DNA of 11,282 nucleotides, taken from contig JBGPKH010000256.1 of NCBI GenBank assembly GCA_041485845.1, positions 1-11,282 on the forward strand, written 5' to 3'. Below, one piece after another: positions 1 through 6,155 of this stretch. How positions within the stretch are numbered: position 1 is the first letter of the stretch; the number at the start of each line of letters is the position of its first letter. This DNA comes from OMOG01 sp041485845. GTDB taxonomy: Bacteria; Acidobacteriota; Terriglobia; Bryobacterales; Bryobacteraceae. The position numbers and the translations under genes are program-made. The notes under the pieces were generated by a model. It saw only the letters and a program-made list of their open reading frames with translations. It had not been told where the DNA came from and made no database searches.

Positions 1-302
1 CAAGTCAAGGATCCGGGAGACCAATCGCTAAGAAGAAAATCCCGCTTGGCTCCAGCATCCCTGATACTCAGTGCAGCACGTAGTGCAAAAAAGTGATACC
101 GCGCACGGCGGCTGAAGGGTGAAGGGCGGGGAACGAGACCAACGGGGTCCCCAGCCAAGGCCACGTTGAGATATCCTACAATCGCGTGCCTTAGGCTACG
201 AAGTGTTTCGTGGGGGTTCTTCCCACGGACCATCAGATCGAGATCGATGCATTCCGCCGTATAGTCGTTTTGTTTATTCTCAAAAACAATGCAGCGTAGC
301 AC
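1..302 (-). CDS. HicB-like antitoxin, partial (C-terminus beyond window)
   Basis: Reading the minus strand from a GTG at 302 gives 100 open codons to the window edge. The product starts MLRCIVFENKQNDYTAEC and continues with IDLDLMVRGKNPHETL, an 'ecldldl..rGktpeEal' pattern typical of the HicB-like fold that neutralises HicA. Next come GYLNVAL and VPRPSPFSRRARYHFFALR, matching the 'RpaPls+rlryhl' segment seen in HicB-like proteins paired with HicA. It lies about 155 bp downstream of the HicA-like gene on the same strand. The start is uncertain: no clear ribosome site precedes 302, the frame stays open to 398, and in-frame GTGs occur at 374 and 389. The family call is from pattern recognition only. 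The missing C-terminus could carry a DNA-binding domain, which cannot be judged here. Confidence 0.6.
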   Translation of the reverse strand, partial: MLRCIVFENKQNDYTAECIDLDLMVRGKNPHETLRSLRHAIVGYLNVALAGDPVGLVPRPSPFSRRARYHFFALRAALSIRDAGAKRDFLLSDWSPGSLT

Positions 303-413
303 TAAACCATTAGGGGGTAACTGCTTAGCGCCATGCTTCAGGCCTGGATCTTTGCGCTCAGCAACGCTGGACACAACACACCTCTCCACTGGGCAACCTC
401 ATTATCTTCTCAA

Positions 414-422
414 AATATACCA
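414..422 (-). promoter_or_regulatory. Possible extended -10 promoter element before the HicB-like gene
   Basis: On the minus strand the sequence reads TGGTATATT, an extended -10 form (TGn plus TATATT), inside the HicA-HicB gap. No convincing -35 lies 17 bp upstream. A transcript from here would start near 407, about 105 bp ahead of the GTG at 302. Internal promoters giving extra antitoxin are known for hicAB loci, but this one is only a motif match. Confidence 0.22.
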
Positions 423-457
423 CAAATCAAGGTATTTTTTGGCTAAGGTGTACCGGG

Positions 458-730
458 TTACTGTTCAGAATCGGTTGATGATGCCGTAGGCTTGATGAAT
501 AGGACAGAGGCTTTACGGGCGGTTCGTTTGGTCGCTCCGTAAAAGATCGCCCGCGTTCGATTGGATTGCCTGATCATGCTTTTGATCAGTGAATCATCAA
601 ACTCAGGATAGCCGGTGTCCACCGTGACTACACTCCTCGGAAAACTGTCATTCGCTGGACACTCGTAGTGCGCATGTGAGCTTTCCTGTCGAACTTTGGT
701 GAACCCAAGATTCGTGAGGATCGCAGCCAC
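458..730 (-). CDS. HicA-like toxin (type II toxin-antitoxin), 5' end uncertain
   Basis: HicA toxins are small double-stranded-RNA-binding-fold mRNA interferases. The product shows the fold in order: helix and hairpin AAILTNLGFTKVRQ, then ESSHAHYEC with the conserved histidine (His19), then SVVTVDTG and DDSLIKSMIRQSNRTRAIFYG, which matches the 'LiksMIrQSgls.eeFY' tail of HicA relatives. The only usable in-frame start is the GTG at 730, yet the same frame upstream encodes RKYPPLTPSE. That closely resembles the usual N-terminus of this family (KYPPLTPKEVxxIL), so the natural protein probably begins earlier. No ATG, GTG or TTG is available upstream in this frame. An ATG at 804 lies in another frame (see findings). 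The gene may therefore be frameshifted or use a rare start. The HicB-like partner follows on the same strand. Confidence 0.68.
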   Translation of the reverse strand: MAAILTNLGFTKVRQESSHAHYECPANDSFPRSVVTVDTGYPEFDDSLIKSMIRQSNRTRAIFYGATKRTARKASVLFIKPTASSTDSEQ

Positions 731-808
731 TTCAGAAGGCGTTAATGGTGGATATTTTCGCTGCCCCGTACAAACACGGCGAGTGACTTCTGTTTTTTGG
801 CCATCTCC

Positions 809-827
809 GGGGTCGTTCCGCGACCCC
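809..827. repeat. Perfect inverted repeat upstream of the HicA-like gene
   Basis: GGGGTCG, a 5-nt loop, then CGACCCC form a 7-bp GC stem. It sits between the serine palmitoyltransferase stop and the HicA-like gene, and just upstream of the minus-strand ATG at 804. No T-run follows the stem on either strand, so a simple intrinsic terminator is unlikely. It could be an operator or a leader hairpin of the toxin locus. Confidence 0.4.
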
Positions 828-942
828 TTGAAACACGCCGGGAAATTGGGAAATAACGTAGGTCCTGCCTTGTCTAAGGCGTTTACCGATCCGTGACTAT
901 CACTGTCCGTACCGGAGAATCAGGTTATTCTAACGTCCATGC

Positions 943-958
943 GCGGACCGGGGGTCCG
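943..958. repeat. GC-rich hairpin downstream of the serine palmitoyltransferase gene
   Basis: GCGGAC, CGGG loop, GTCCGC: a 6-bp perfect stem about 50 bp past the stop of the last gene of the ceramide operon. There is no T-tract on the minus strand, so it is at best a weak terminator or a 3'-end stabilising stem. Otherwise 731-1009 holds only this hairpin, the 809-827 inverted repeat and the upstream frame of the toxin gene. Confidence 0.3.
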
Positions 959-1009
959 CCCCACGAAAATCAAGACTTCGCGTTAGTGGGCGATTTGGCC
1001 GGTGTAACT

Positions 1010-2263
1010 TTACCGCGGAATTCCCAGCTCGTTCGAAACGCGCTCGATTGCATTGATCAGGCGTTCGACTTGCGCTTCGGTATGCGCGGCGGTACACGAG
1101 ATGCGCAGCAGGTTCTGCGCCGCGGCGGGGCGCAGCACGGGGTTGATGTAGATGCCTTCTTCGAGGAGTTTCTTGCAGAGGCGGCAGAGGTCGATCTCCT
1201 CCTGGATGACGACCGGGACGATGGGGGTCTCGCCGGGCAGCACGTTGAACCCGCGGGCGCGCAGCTCTTCGCGCAGGGTCCTGGCGATGTGCAGCAGGTG
1301 CTGGCGGCGTTCGGGCTCCTTCTTCATGATCTGGAGCGCCGCGGCCACCGCGGCAACCGATGCCGCCGGGAGGCTGGCGGAGAAGACGAACGGACGCGCC
1401 GTGTGCTTGAGGTAATCGACCACCGCGCGCTCGGCGGCGACGAACCCGCCGATGGACGCCAGCGACTTGCTGAAGGTGCCCATCACGATATCGATTTCAT
1501 CCAGCACCCCGAGGTGTTCGGCCGCGCCGGCGCCGGTAGCTCCCAGAACGCCGATGCCGTGCGCTTCGTCCACGTAGGTGCGTGCGCCGTAGGGCTTGGC
1601 AAGCTTCAGGATGCCGCGCAGGTCGGCGATGTCGCCTTCCATGCTGAACACGCCTTCGGACACGATGAAGATCTTTTCGTCGGGCGGGCAATTTTCCAGG
1701 CAGCGTTCGAAGTGGTCCAGGTCGTTGTGGCGGAACCGCATGGTGCGCGCGGTCGACCGCAGCGCGCCTTCCACCAGGCTGGCGTGCAGGTTGTGGTCGC
1801 AAATCATGACGTCGCCCTTCTCGGTGAGGGCGGAAAGCGTGGCGTAATTGGCCTGGAACCCGGTGCCGAAAATGATGGCGGCTTCTTTGTGCACGAACTG
1901 GGCGAGCTCGGCTTCCAGCTTGACGTGGACATCCAGCGTGCCGTTGAGGAGGCGCGACCCGCTGCACCCGCTGCCATATTTCCTGAGGGCCAGGGCGGCG
2001 GCTTCTTTGACCTTGGGGTGAGTGATCAGGTCGAGATAATCGTTCGACCCGAACATCATGACTTTGCGCTTGCCGATGCGGACCTCGCCCGGTCCGCAGC
2101 CATCGCGATCGCCAAAGACCTCGAAGTACATGTAGAGCCCGGCGGATTGCAGATCACCCGGACGAGTGAAATTCCGGCATTTTTCGAAAATGTCGTTCGA
2201 TCCGCCGCGTTTCTTTTTGCCCGTGATGTCGCTTGTCGATGCGCGCATGGTCCTCAATTCCAT
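1010..2263 (-). CDS. spt: Serine palmitoyltransferase (alpha-oxoamine synthase family)
   Basis: PLP enzyme expected to condense L-serine with a long-chain acyl thioester into 3-ketosphinganine, the first step of sphingolipid synthesis. The 417-residue product matches the length of soluble bacterial homodimeric enzymes (about 420). Visible signatures: FGSNDYLDLITHPKVKEAA (71-89), GSGCSGSRLLNGTLDVH (97-113), DHNLHAS with the PLP-stacking His160, SEGVFSMEGD (202-211), VDEAH with Asp232 and His235, and MGTFSKSLASIGGF with the PLP lysine at 266. LKHTARPFVFSAS and the N-terminal GLYMYFEV favour serine palmitoyltransferase over 8-amino-7-oxononanoate synthase or glycine C-acetyltransferase, as does the operon context. 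The ATG at 2263 overlaps the acyltransferase stop by 10 bp. A second ATG at 2248, preceded by GAGG, is an equally good start. Last gene of the operon. Confidence 0.9.
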   Translation of the reverse strand: MELRTMRASTSDITGKKKRGGSNDIFEKCRNFTRPGDLQSAGLYMYFEVFGDRDGCGPGEVRIGKRKVMMFGSNDYLDLITHPKVKEAAALALRKYGSGCSGSRLLNGTLDVHVKLEAELAQFVHKEAAIIFGTGFQANYATLSALTEKGDVMICDHNLHASLVEGALRSTARTMRFRHNDLDHFERCLENCPPDEKIFIVSEGVFSMEGDIADLRGILKLAKPYGARTYVDEAHGIGVLGATGAGAAEHLGVLDEIDIVMGTFSKSLASIGGFVAAERAVVDYLKHTARPFVFSASLPAASVAAVAAALQIMKKEPERRQHLLHIARTLREELRARGFNVLPGETPIVPVVIQEEIDLCRLCKKLLEEGIYINPVLRPAAAQNLLRISCTAAHTEAQVERLINAIERVSNELGIPR

Positions 2264-3369
2264 TCGTAGATTCGGTAGGTTTTGTACCGCTTGGCCCCCA
2301 TGACCTCGAGGGAACGATTCATCAGAACATTGTCTTCCAGTATCCAGGACATCTCGCAGTCACCGTAACCCAGCCTCCGGGCATTGCGGACCAGAGTCGC
2401 ATACAAAGCGGCCGCCAAGCCGGAGGTGCGGTACTCCTCCACCACCCCCAGTGCAAGGACTCGAACATTTTTGATCAAACGTTGATAATACAGGATTTTG
2501 AAGAGGCCCGTCGGCAGGAGTCTCCCGCCAGCCGGCTTGAGAGCCTGGTTGATATCGGGCAAGGCCAGCGCGAAGGCCACCACGCGGTCCCCCACCTCGC
2601 CGATCAGCACCATCTCGGGCTTGAGAATCTGCTTCATCTCCTTGCCCATGGCGAAAAACTCTTCGCGCGACATGGGGATGAAGCCCCAGTTGCGGATCCA
2701 TGCCTGGTTATAGACTTCCCAGACCCTGGCCACCTCCCCGTCGAAATCCTTCATATTGATGGGACGGACACGGGCCCCGTTGGCCGCTAGGGCGCGGGCG
2801 GCGATGCGCTCGATTTTCTTGGATTCGATGGCTTCCGGAGTGCTGACGTAGGCCAGCAGATCCTTGGCTTTGCGCAGGCCGAGCTGGTCCATCAACTGCG
2901 GGTAATACCGGGGATTGTAGGTCATCATGATCATGGGGCTGGAATCGAAGCCTTCGATCAACATGCCGCATTCGTAATTCGTAGACGGATTCACGGGGCC
3001 GCGAATGAATCCGGCGCCACGGTCCATCACCCATTGACGAGCTCGCGACAACAGGGCGCGAGCCACGGCCGCATCGTTTACGCTCTCGTAAAACCCGAAA
3101 AAACCGGCGTTCTCTTCGTGCACGCGGTTGTGTGCGCGATCGAGAATGGCAGCCACGCGGCCTACCACTCGACCGTCCTGGCGCGCGAGGAAGAATTCTA
3201 CCTCTGCGTTAGCATAATACGGATGCTTGCCGCGGTCGAGCAATTCTTTGACGGCGATGCGTAACGGGGGAACCCAATAGGGGTCGTCGCGGTATAGCGT
3301 ATAGGGCAGTTCCACGAATTCTTTCAGCGCTTTTTTGCCATCGGCCGCAACTACCTCAACGTCCGCCAA
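2254..3369 (-). CDS. bcerS: GNAT-fold N-acyltransferase, probable bacterial ceramide synthase
   Basis: 371-residue protein of the family often annotated 'GNAT family N-acetyltransferase'. Members in Caulobacter-type sphingolipid clusters act as bacterial ceramide synthase (bCerS), N-acylating the long-chain base. Features: YRDDPYWVPPLR (26-37), a first GNAT-like part with EFFLARQDGRVVGRVAAILDR, the strongly conserved FFGFYES and GPVNPSTNYECGMLIEGFD, then YNPRYYPQLMDQLGLRKAKDLLAY. A C-terminal GNAT core contains VLALGVVEEYRTSGLAAALY, resembling the acyl-CoA-binding loop and helix. The start is a TTG at 3369, supported by an AGGGGG ribosome site 8 nt upstream; it overlaps the PAP2 stop by 14 bp. 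Linkage to serine palmitoyltransferase and a CerR-like reductase is the main reason for the ceramide role; the exact substrate is inferred. Confidence 0.78.
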   Translation of the reverse strand: MADVEVVAADGKKALKEFVELPYTLYRDDPYWVPPLRIAVKELLDRGKHPYYANAEVEFFLARQDGRVVGRVAAILDRAHNRVHEENAGFFGFYESVNDAAVARALLSRARQWVMDRGAGFIRGPVNPSTNYECGMLIEGFDSSPMIMMTYNPRYYPQLMDQLGLRKAKDLLAYVSTPEAIESKKIERIAARALAANGARVRPINMKDFDGEVARVWEVYNQAWIRNWGFIPMSREEFFAMGKEMKQILKPEMVLIGEVGDRVVAFALALPDINQALKPAGGRLLPTGLFKILYYQRLIKNVRVLALGVVEEYRTSGLAAALYATLVRNARRLGYGDCEMSWILEDNVLMNRSLEVMGAKRYKTYRIYEWN

Positions 3370-4252
3370 TCGCCGAGCCCCCTTTCGACAGTTTTTGGTA
3401 CAGCACGGGGGCCGAATAAATCAGAACTGCCGCCAGGACTACCCCCGCCAGCAAATCAACCGTATAGTGGTATCGAAGATAAACTGTAGCAAAAATGATG
3501 AGCGGAGTGTAAGCAAAATAGATCCGGAATAGCCGATATGAGACCAGGCGGCTGCCCCACCATGCGAGGATGGTGAGTTCGGTGTGGCCGCTCGGGAAGC
3601 AATCGTAGTGGGCCGATTCGAGACGGTCGAGACCGCTCTGCATGCCATGGAACAGCCACAATCCTTGTAACGGTATATGTTGGAGGTTTTTCAGGAGAAA
3701 GCGGGGGCCGCGGGCGGGAACCAGCAGATAACCGACATAAGACGCCAGGAATCCCAGTGCAATCAAAAAAGCATAATATCGGAACTCTGGAATTCGGCCT
3801 TTTTTCCAAAGTATGAAAGCTATTCCAAGGACGGCCGGCACAAAAAGTGTGTAGACCGACTGCAAGAACTCGGTGAGCGCGGGAGTCTGAATTCTTTCCA
3901 GCCAGACGGTGGGGTTGGCGTGCCAAATGCGGAAATCCAGATCGGCCAGCCACTGGTCGGCATCGGTGTGCCGGACCGCTGGGATGAGCAGCGCCATTTC
4001 CTTGTAACAAGAGGCTACGTAAGGCAGGGGATACCAGTTCCGGAAAAGCCGGGTGGTGGGGTTGGGGCGCTTCACCTCGAAGATCAGGAGAGCCGCGCCG
4101 AGAGTGTGCCAAAGGAAGAGCCCGGCTGCGTCCGGCACGGCGCTCCACCAGCCGAGGATGAGGATGGTGGTGAAGGCGAAATAGGCCAGGATGATTTTGT
4201 CAACGGCCCAGAAATGCGTGCCGGTGGAGGTCATGAGAGGCGTTGGGGTCAT
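3356..4252 (-). CDS. PAP2-superfamily membrane protein, inositol-phosphorylceramide-synthase-like
   Basis: 298-residue polytopic membrane protein counted from the ATG at 4252. Hydrophobic segments include residues 20-38, 44-60, 130-148, 160-178, 225-235, 243-258 and 266-282. The PAP2_3/AUR1-type motifs are present in order: VPARGPR (178-184), CFPSGHTE with His223, and RYHYTVDLLAG with His262 and Asp266, the His/His/Asp set of the phosphotransfer centre. Family members either hydrolyse lipid phosphates or move a phospho head group onto ceramide (fungal AUR1). Its place between the CerR-like and ceramide-synthase-like genes suggests ceramide head-group addition or removal; which of these cannot be told. 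The frame is open upstream to 4468, but that stretch is low-complexity sequence antisense-like to none of the fold and overlaps the preceding gene. The ATG at 4252 begins 13 bp after that gene's stop; ATG 4234 is an alternative. Confidence 0.8.
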   Translation of the reverse strand: MTPTPLMTSTGTHFWAVDKIILAYFAFTTILILGWWSAVPDAAGLFLWHTLGAALLIFEVKRPNPTTRLFRNWYPLPYVASCYKEMALLIPAVRHTDADQWLADLDFRIWHANPTVWLERIQTPALTEFLQSVYTLFVPAVLGIAFILWKKGRIPEFRYYAFLIALGFLASYVGYLLVPARGPRFLLKNLQHIPLQGLWLFHGMQSGLDRLESAHYDCFPSGHTELTILAWWGSRLVSYRLFRIYFAYTPLIIFATVYLRYHYTVDLLAGVVLAAVLIYSAPVLYQKLSKGGSAIGGR

Positions 4253-4265
4253 GAGGGACGACGGC

Positions 4266-5231
4266 TCAGTAGTGCAGCCAGCCGGCCTCCTTATACCAGG
4301 CGAGGGTTTGGGCCAAGCCGGCGTCCAGGGGCGTTTGGGCGCGGAAGCCGAGCTCGGCGGCGGCGCGCCGGGGGTCGCAGATCCACCACCGGGCTTGCGC
4401 TTCCAACACTTTCTCCCGCGAAATGATACCGGGCTTGCGCCGGATCTTCGCCCAGAGTTCGGCGCCATAGCCTACGGCTTGGGCCACAGGAACCGGCACG
4501 CGGATCACGCGCGGCTGGCGGCCCATCACGCGCGCGGCAGCCTGGCGCAGGCCGGTCCAGGAAACCGGTTGGGGATGCGTTAGGAAATAGGTGCGGCCCG
4601 CGGCTTGGGGGACACGCGCTGCGGCGAGCAGGCCGTCCACCAGGTCGTGAACGAAAATGGCGCTGAACCAGCGCTCGCCGCCGGATATCTCCAGCACGAG
4701 ACCGTTGGCGATGGATTTCAGAATCCGATACACGCCGGTATCTCGCGGCCCGTAAACCACCGGCGGCCGTACGATGGTGGCGCTGGGAACCAGATCGCGG
4801 ACGATGCGCTCGGCTTCCCGTTTGGATTTTCCGTAGTGCGTCAGCGGGCGCGGTTCCGCGTCTTCGCCGACCGGAGTGCCGTCCGGACTGGGGCCCACGG
4901 CGGCGAGCGAACTGACGTGTACCAGGCGGATGCCGCGGCGGGAAAGGAGGCGCGCCAGGTTTTCGGTGGCGCGCGTGTTGCCGGCGTAGTAGTCGCCGGG
5001 GCGGAGCGCCTTGGTAACGCCGGCGAGGTGGATCACCGTTTCGACGTCCGAGAGCGCCTCTTCCAGGCCCTGGCCGCCGGCAAGATCGCCGAAACTTTCG
5101 TGGATTCCCGCCGGGAGGGCGCGCGGGACTGCCTGGCGACGGACGAGGCAGCGTACGGAAACCGCAGATTGGGAGAGTCTCTCCAGCAGATGGCTGCCGA
5201 TGAAACCGGTTCCGCCGGTGACGAGGATCAT
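4266..5231 (-). CDS. cerR: Extended SDR NAD(P)-dependent epimerase/dehydratase, probable ceramide reductase (CerR-like)
   Basis: 321-residue Rossmann-fold protein. The start MILVTGGTGFIGSHLL carries the glycine-rich dinucleotide motif (GGTGFIG, residues 6-12). VIHLAGVTK follows at 67-74, then VHVSSLAAVG with the catalytic serine region (107-108), and Tyr133-x3-Lys137 in HYGKSK. IVRPPVVYGPRDTGVYRILK is the usual extended-SDR substrate-side motif. In Caulobacter an SDR of this kind (CerR) reduces the 3-keto group after N-acylation, giving dihydroceramide. Neighbours for the other two steps are in the same operon, so this role is likely; a sugar-nucleotide or sterol-type SDR cannot be excluded from sequence alone. 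The ATG at 5231 overlaps the previous stop by 1 base (TAATG). The frame is open upstream to 5423, but the Rossmann fold needs to begin at this methionine. Confidence 0.82.
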   Translation of the reverse strand: MILVTGGTGFIGSHLLERLSQSAVSVRCLVRRQAVPRALPAGIHESFGDLAGGQGLEEALSDVETVIHLAGVTKALRPGDYYAGNTRATENLARLLSRRGIRLVHVSSLAAVGPSPDGTPVGEDAEPRPLTHYGKSKREAERIVRDLVPSATIVRPPVVYGPRDTGVYRILKSIANGLVLEISGGERWFSAIFVHDLVDGLLAAARVPQAAGRTYFLTHPQPVSWTGLRQAAARVMGRQPRVIRVPVPVAQAVGYGAELWAKIRRKPGIISREKVLEAQARWWICDPRRAAAELGFRAQTPLDAGLAQTLAWYKEAGWLHY

Positions 5232-5941
5232 TACTGCGGCGTACTGCGGAAGGCGACTTCGCCGAAGTAGCTCTCCGCGAAAGTGCCGGTGTGTTGCGAG
5301 TTGATTTGCAGGCGGAGGCCTTTGACGCGCGGGGCGGGCCTGCCGTAGGCGCGTTCGTAATCGGCGGCCACGTTGCGGGTTTCGGCAATCCATCGGTTCG
5401 CATCCGCGGCGCCGGATTGGCACACTACCGAGAACACATGGACCAGCGGAATGAAGCTCGATTTCTGTTCAGCGCCCTTGGGAGCGCTGGTGTCCCAGAT
5501 GTAACCGAGGATCCGCCGGTCGTCGAAGGCCACCAGCACCTGCGCGGCTTGATCGTCGGTGGAGGCACGACGGAAATCGCCGCCCGGCGGAAGGTGCGCG
5601 ACCTTCCAATGCCAGGTGAGGTAGGGCATCTGGCCTGGATCGACGTCCACGCCGTGTTCCAGCGCGAACGAAGCCTTGGTGCTGCGGAGGTGGAGACAGG
5701 AACCATCGTTCTCCGAGCAGACGGAAATGTCCGGTCTTCCGTGATTGACCTTGACCTGCCAATCCGACGGCAAGCGGCCGACTCCCCAACTTGCGGTGTT
5801 CAAAACGATGAAAGCCAACTGGGCGGTGCGAGCCTGAAAAATGAGCACAAGACCAGTGCAGACCAGAAGCAGCTTTTTCAAAAAACCTCTCCGCTGGCGT
5901 GTCGCCGCATGCTCTACCACTATCGCATGATTCGACGCCAT
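5231..5941 (-). CDS. DUF3047 family protein, membrane-anchored or secreted
   Basis: 236 residues. An N-terminal basic and hydrophobic stretch (RRGFLKKLLLVCTGLVLIF, about 17-35) looks like a signal peptide or anchor, so the remainder is probably periplasmic. The body shows the DUF3047 pattern: MPYLTWHWKVAHLPPGGDF (105-123), STDDQAAQVLVAFDD with the paired Asp129-Asp130, ILGYIWDTSAPKG, WIAETRNVAADYERAYG (184-200), and a C-terminal beta segment INSQHTGTFAESYFGEVAF. The biochemical function of the family is not known to me. It is the first gene of the ceramide operon, fused to the next by a 1-base overlap, so a role in envelope lipid handling is plausible but inferred. Start choice is open: ATG 5941 has no evident ribosome site, whereas a TTG at 5881 preceded by GGAGAGG would give a compact signal peptide beginning MKKLLLVCTG. 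Confidence 0.75.
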   Translation of the reverse strand: MASNHAIVVEHAATRQRRGFLKKLLLVCTGLVLIFQARTAQLAFIVLNTASWGVGRLPSDWQVKVNHGRPDISVCSENDGSCLHLRSTKASFALEHGVDVDPGQMPYLTWHWKVAHLPPGGDFRRASTDDQAAQVLVAFDDRRILGYIWDTSAPKGAEQKSSFIPLVHVFSVVCQSGAADANRWIAETRNVAADYERAYGRPAPRVKGLRLQINSQHTGTFAESYFGEVAFRSTPQ

Positions 5942-5960
5942 TTCGCTACAAACAGGTTAC

Positions 5961-5989
5961 GAAAAACAACGGCAAGGGCTTCGCCCTTG
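5961..5989 (-). terminator. Intrinsic terminator after the Uma2/HEAT operon
   Basis: On the minus strand CAAGGGC, GAA loop, GCCCTTG form a perfect 7-bp stem (5989-5973), followed by CCGTTGTTTTTC with a run of five T. It lies about 166 bp after the HEAT-repeat gene stop and 20 bp before the ATG at 5941 (80 bp before the alternative TTG at 5881), so it would insulate the ceramide operon from upstream transcription. Confidence 0.6.
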
Positions 5990-6017
5990 AGGAGTCAGGA
6001 ATCAGGAGCCAGGAGTC
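5990..6017. repeat. Four-unit 7-bp tandem repeat
   Basis: AGGAGTC, AGGAATC, AGGAGCC, AGGAGTC: four consecutive 7-bp units with single-base differences, directly next to the terminator hairpin. Low-complexity runs of this kind occur between genes in some large soil-bacterial genomes. No function can be read from it. Confidence 0.75.
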
Positions 6018-6132
6018 AGCGCTGCCACCGGCGGGGCCGGATTGAATAACCTGTGACTCCGACCAACGCCGAGGAACGGACTGTCCGGGCTCGGGTTTTT
6101 GGAGCGGTAGCCGATGTTGAAAATAAACGGCT

Positions 6133-6145
6133 TGACTTGAAGTCA
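6133..6145. repeat. Small palindrome, TGACTT-G-AAGTCA
   Basis: A 6-bp perfect inverted repeat around one central base, 10 bp past the HEAT-repeat gene stop. It is operator-like in shape, but nothing ties it to a regulator. The rest of 5942-6155 shows no gene. Confidence 0.35.
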
Positions 6146-6155
6146 CAGATCAGAA

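Noticed and set aside
289..489. Plus-strand 66-codon frame
   Set aside because: Overlaps the HicB-like start and gap on the opposite strand; no motif and no ribosome site.
893..2269. Plus-strand open frame of 458 codons
   Set aside because: Antisense to the serine palmitoyltransferase; no recognisable motifs, and the composition is that expected from the complement of a GC-rich gene.
4253..4468. N-terminal 72-residue extension of the PAP2 protein
   Set aside because: Low-complexity Pro/Ser/Arg sequence inside the CerR-like coding region; the protein fold starts after the ATG at 4252.
4291..5403. Second long minus-strand frame across the CerR-like gene
   Set aside because: Arg/Pro-rich shadow frame; the overlapping frame carries the Rossmann and YxxxK motifs.
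5232..5423. N-terminal 64-residue extension of the CerR-like protein
   Set aside because: Arg-rich and lies inside the DUF3047 gene; the Rossmann fold begins at the ATG at 5231.
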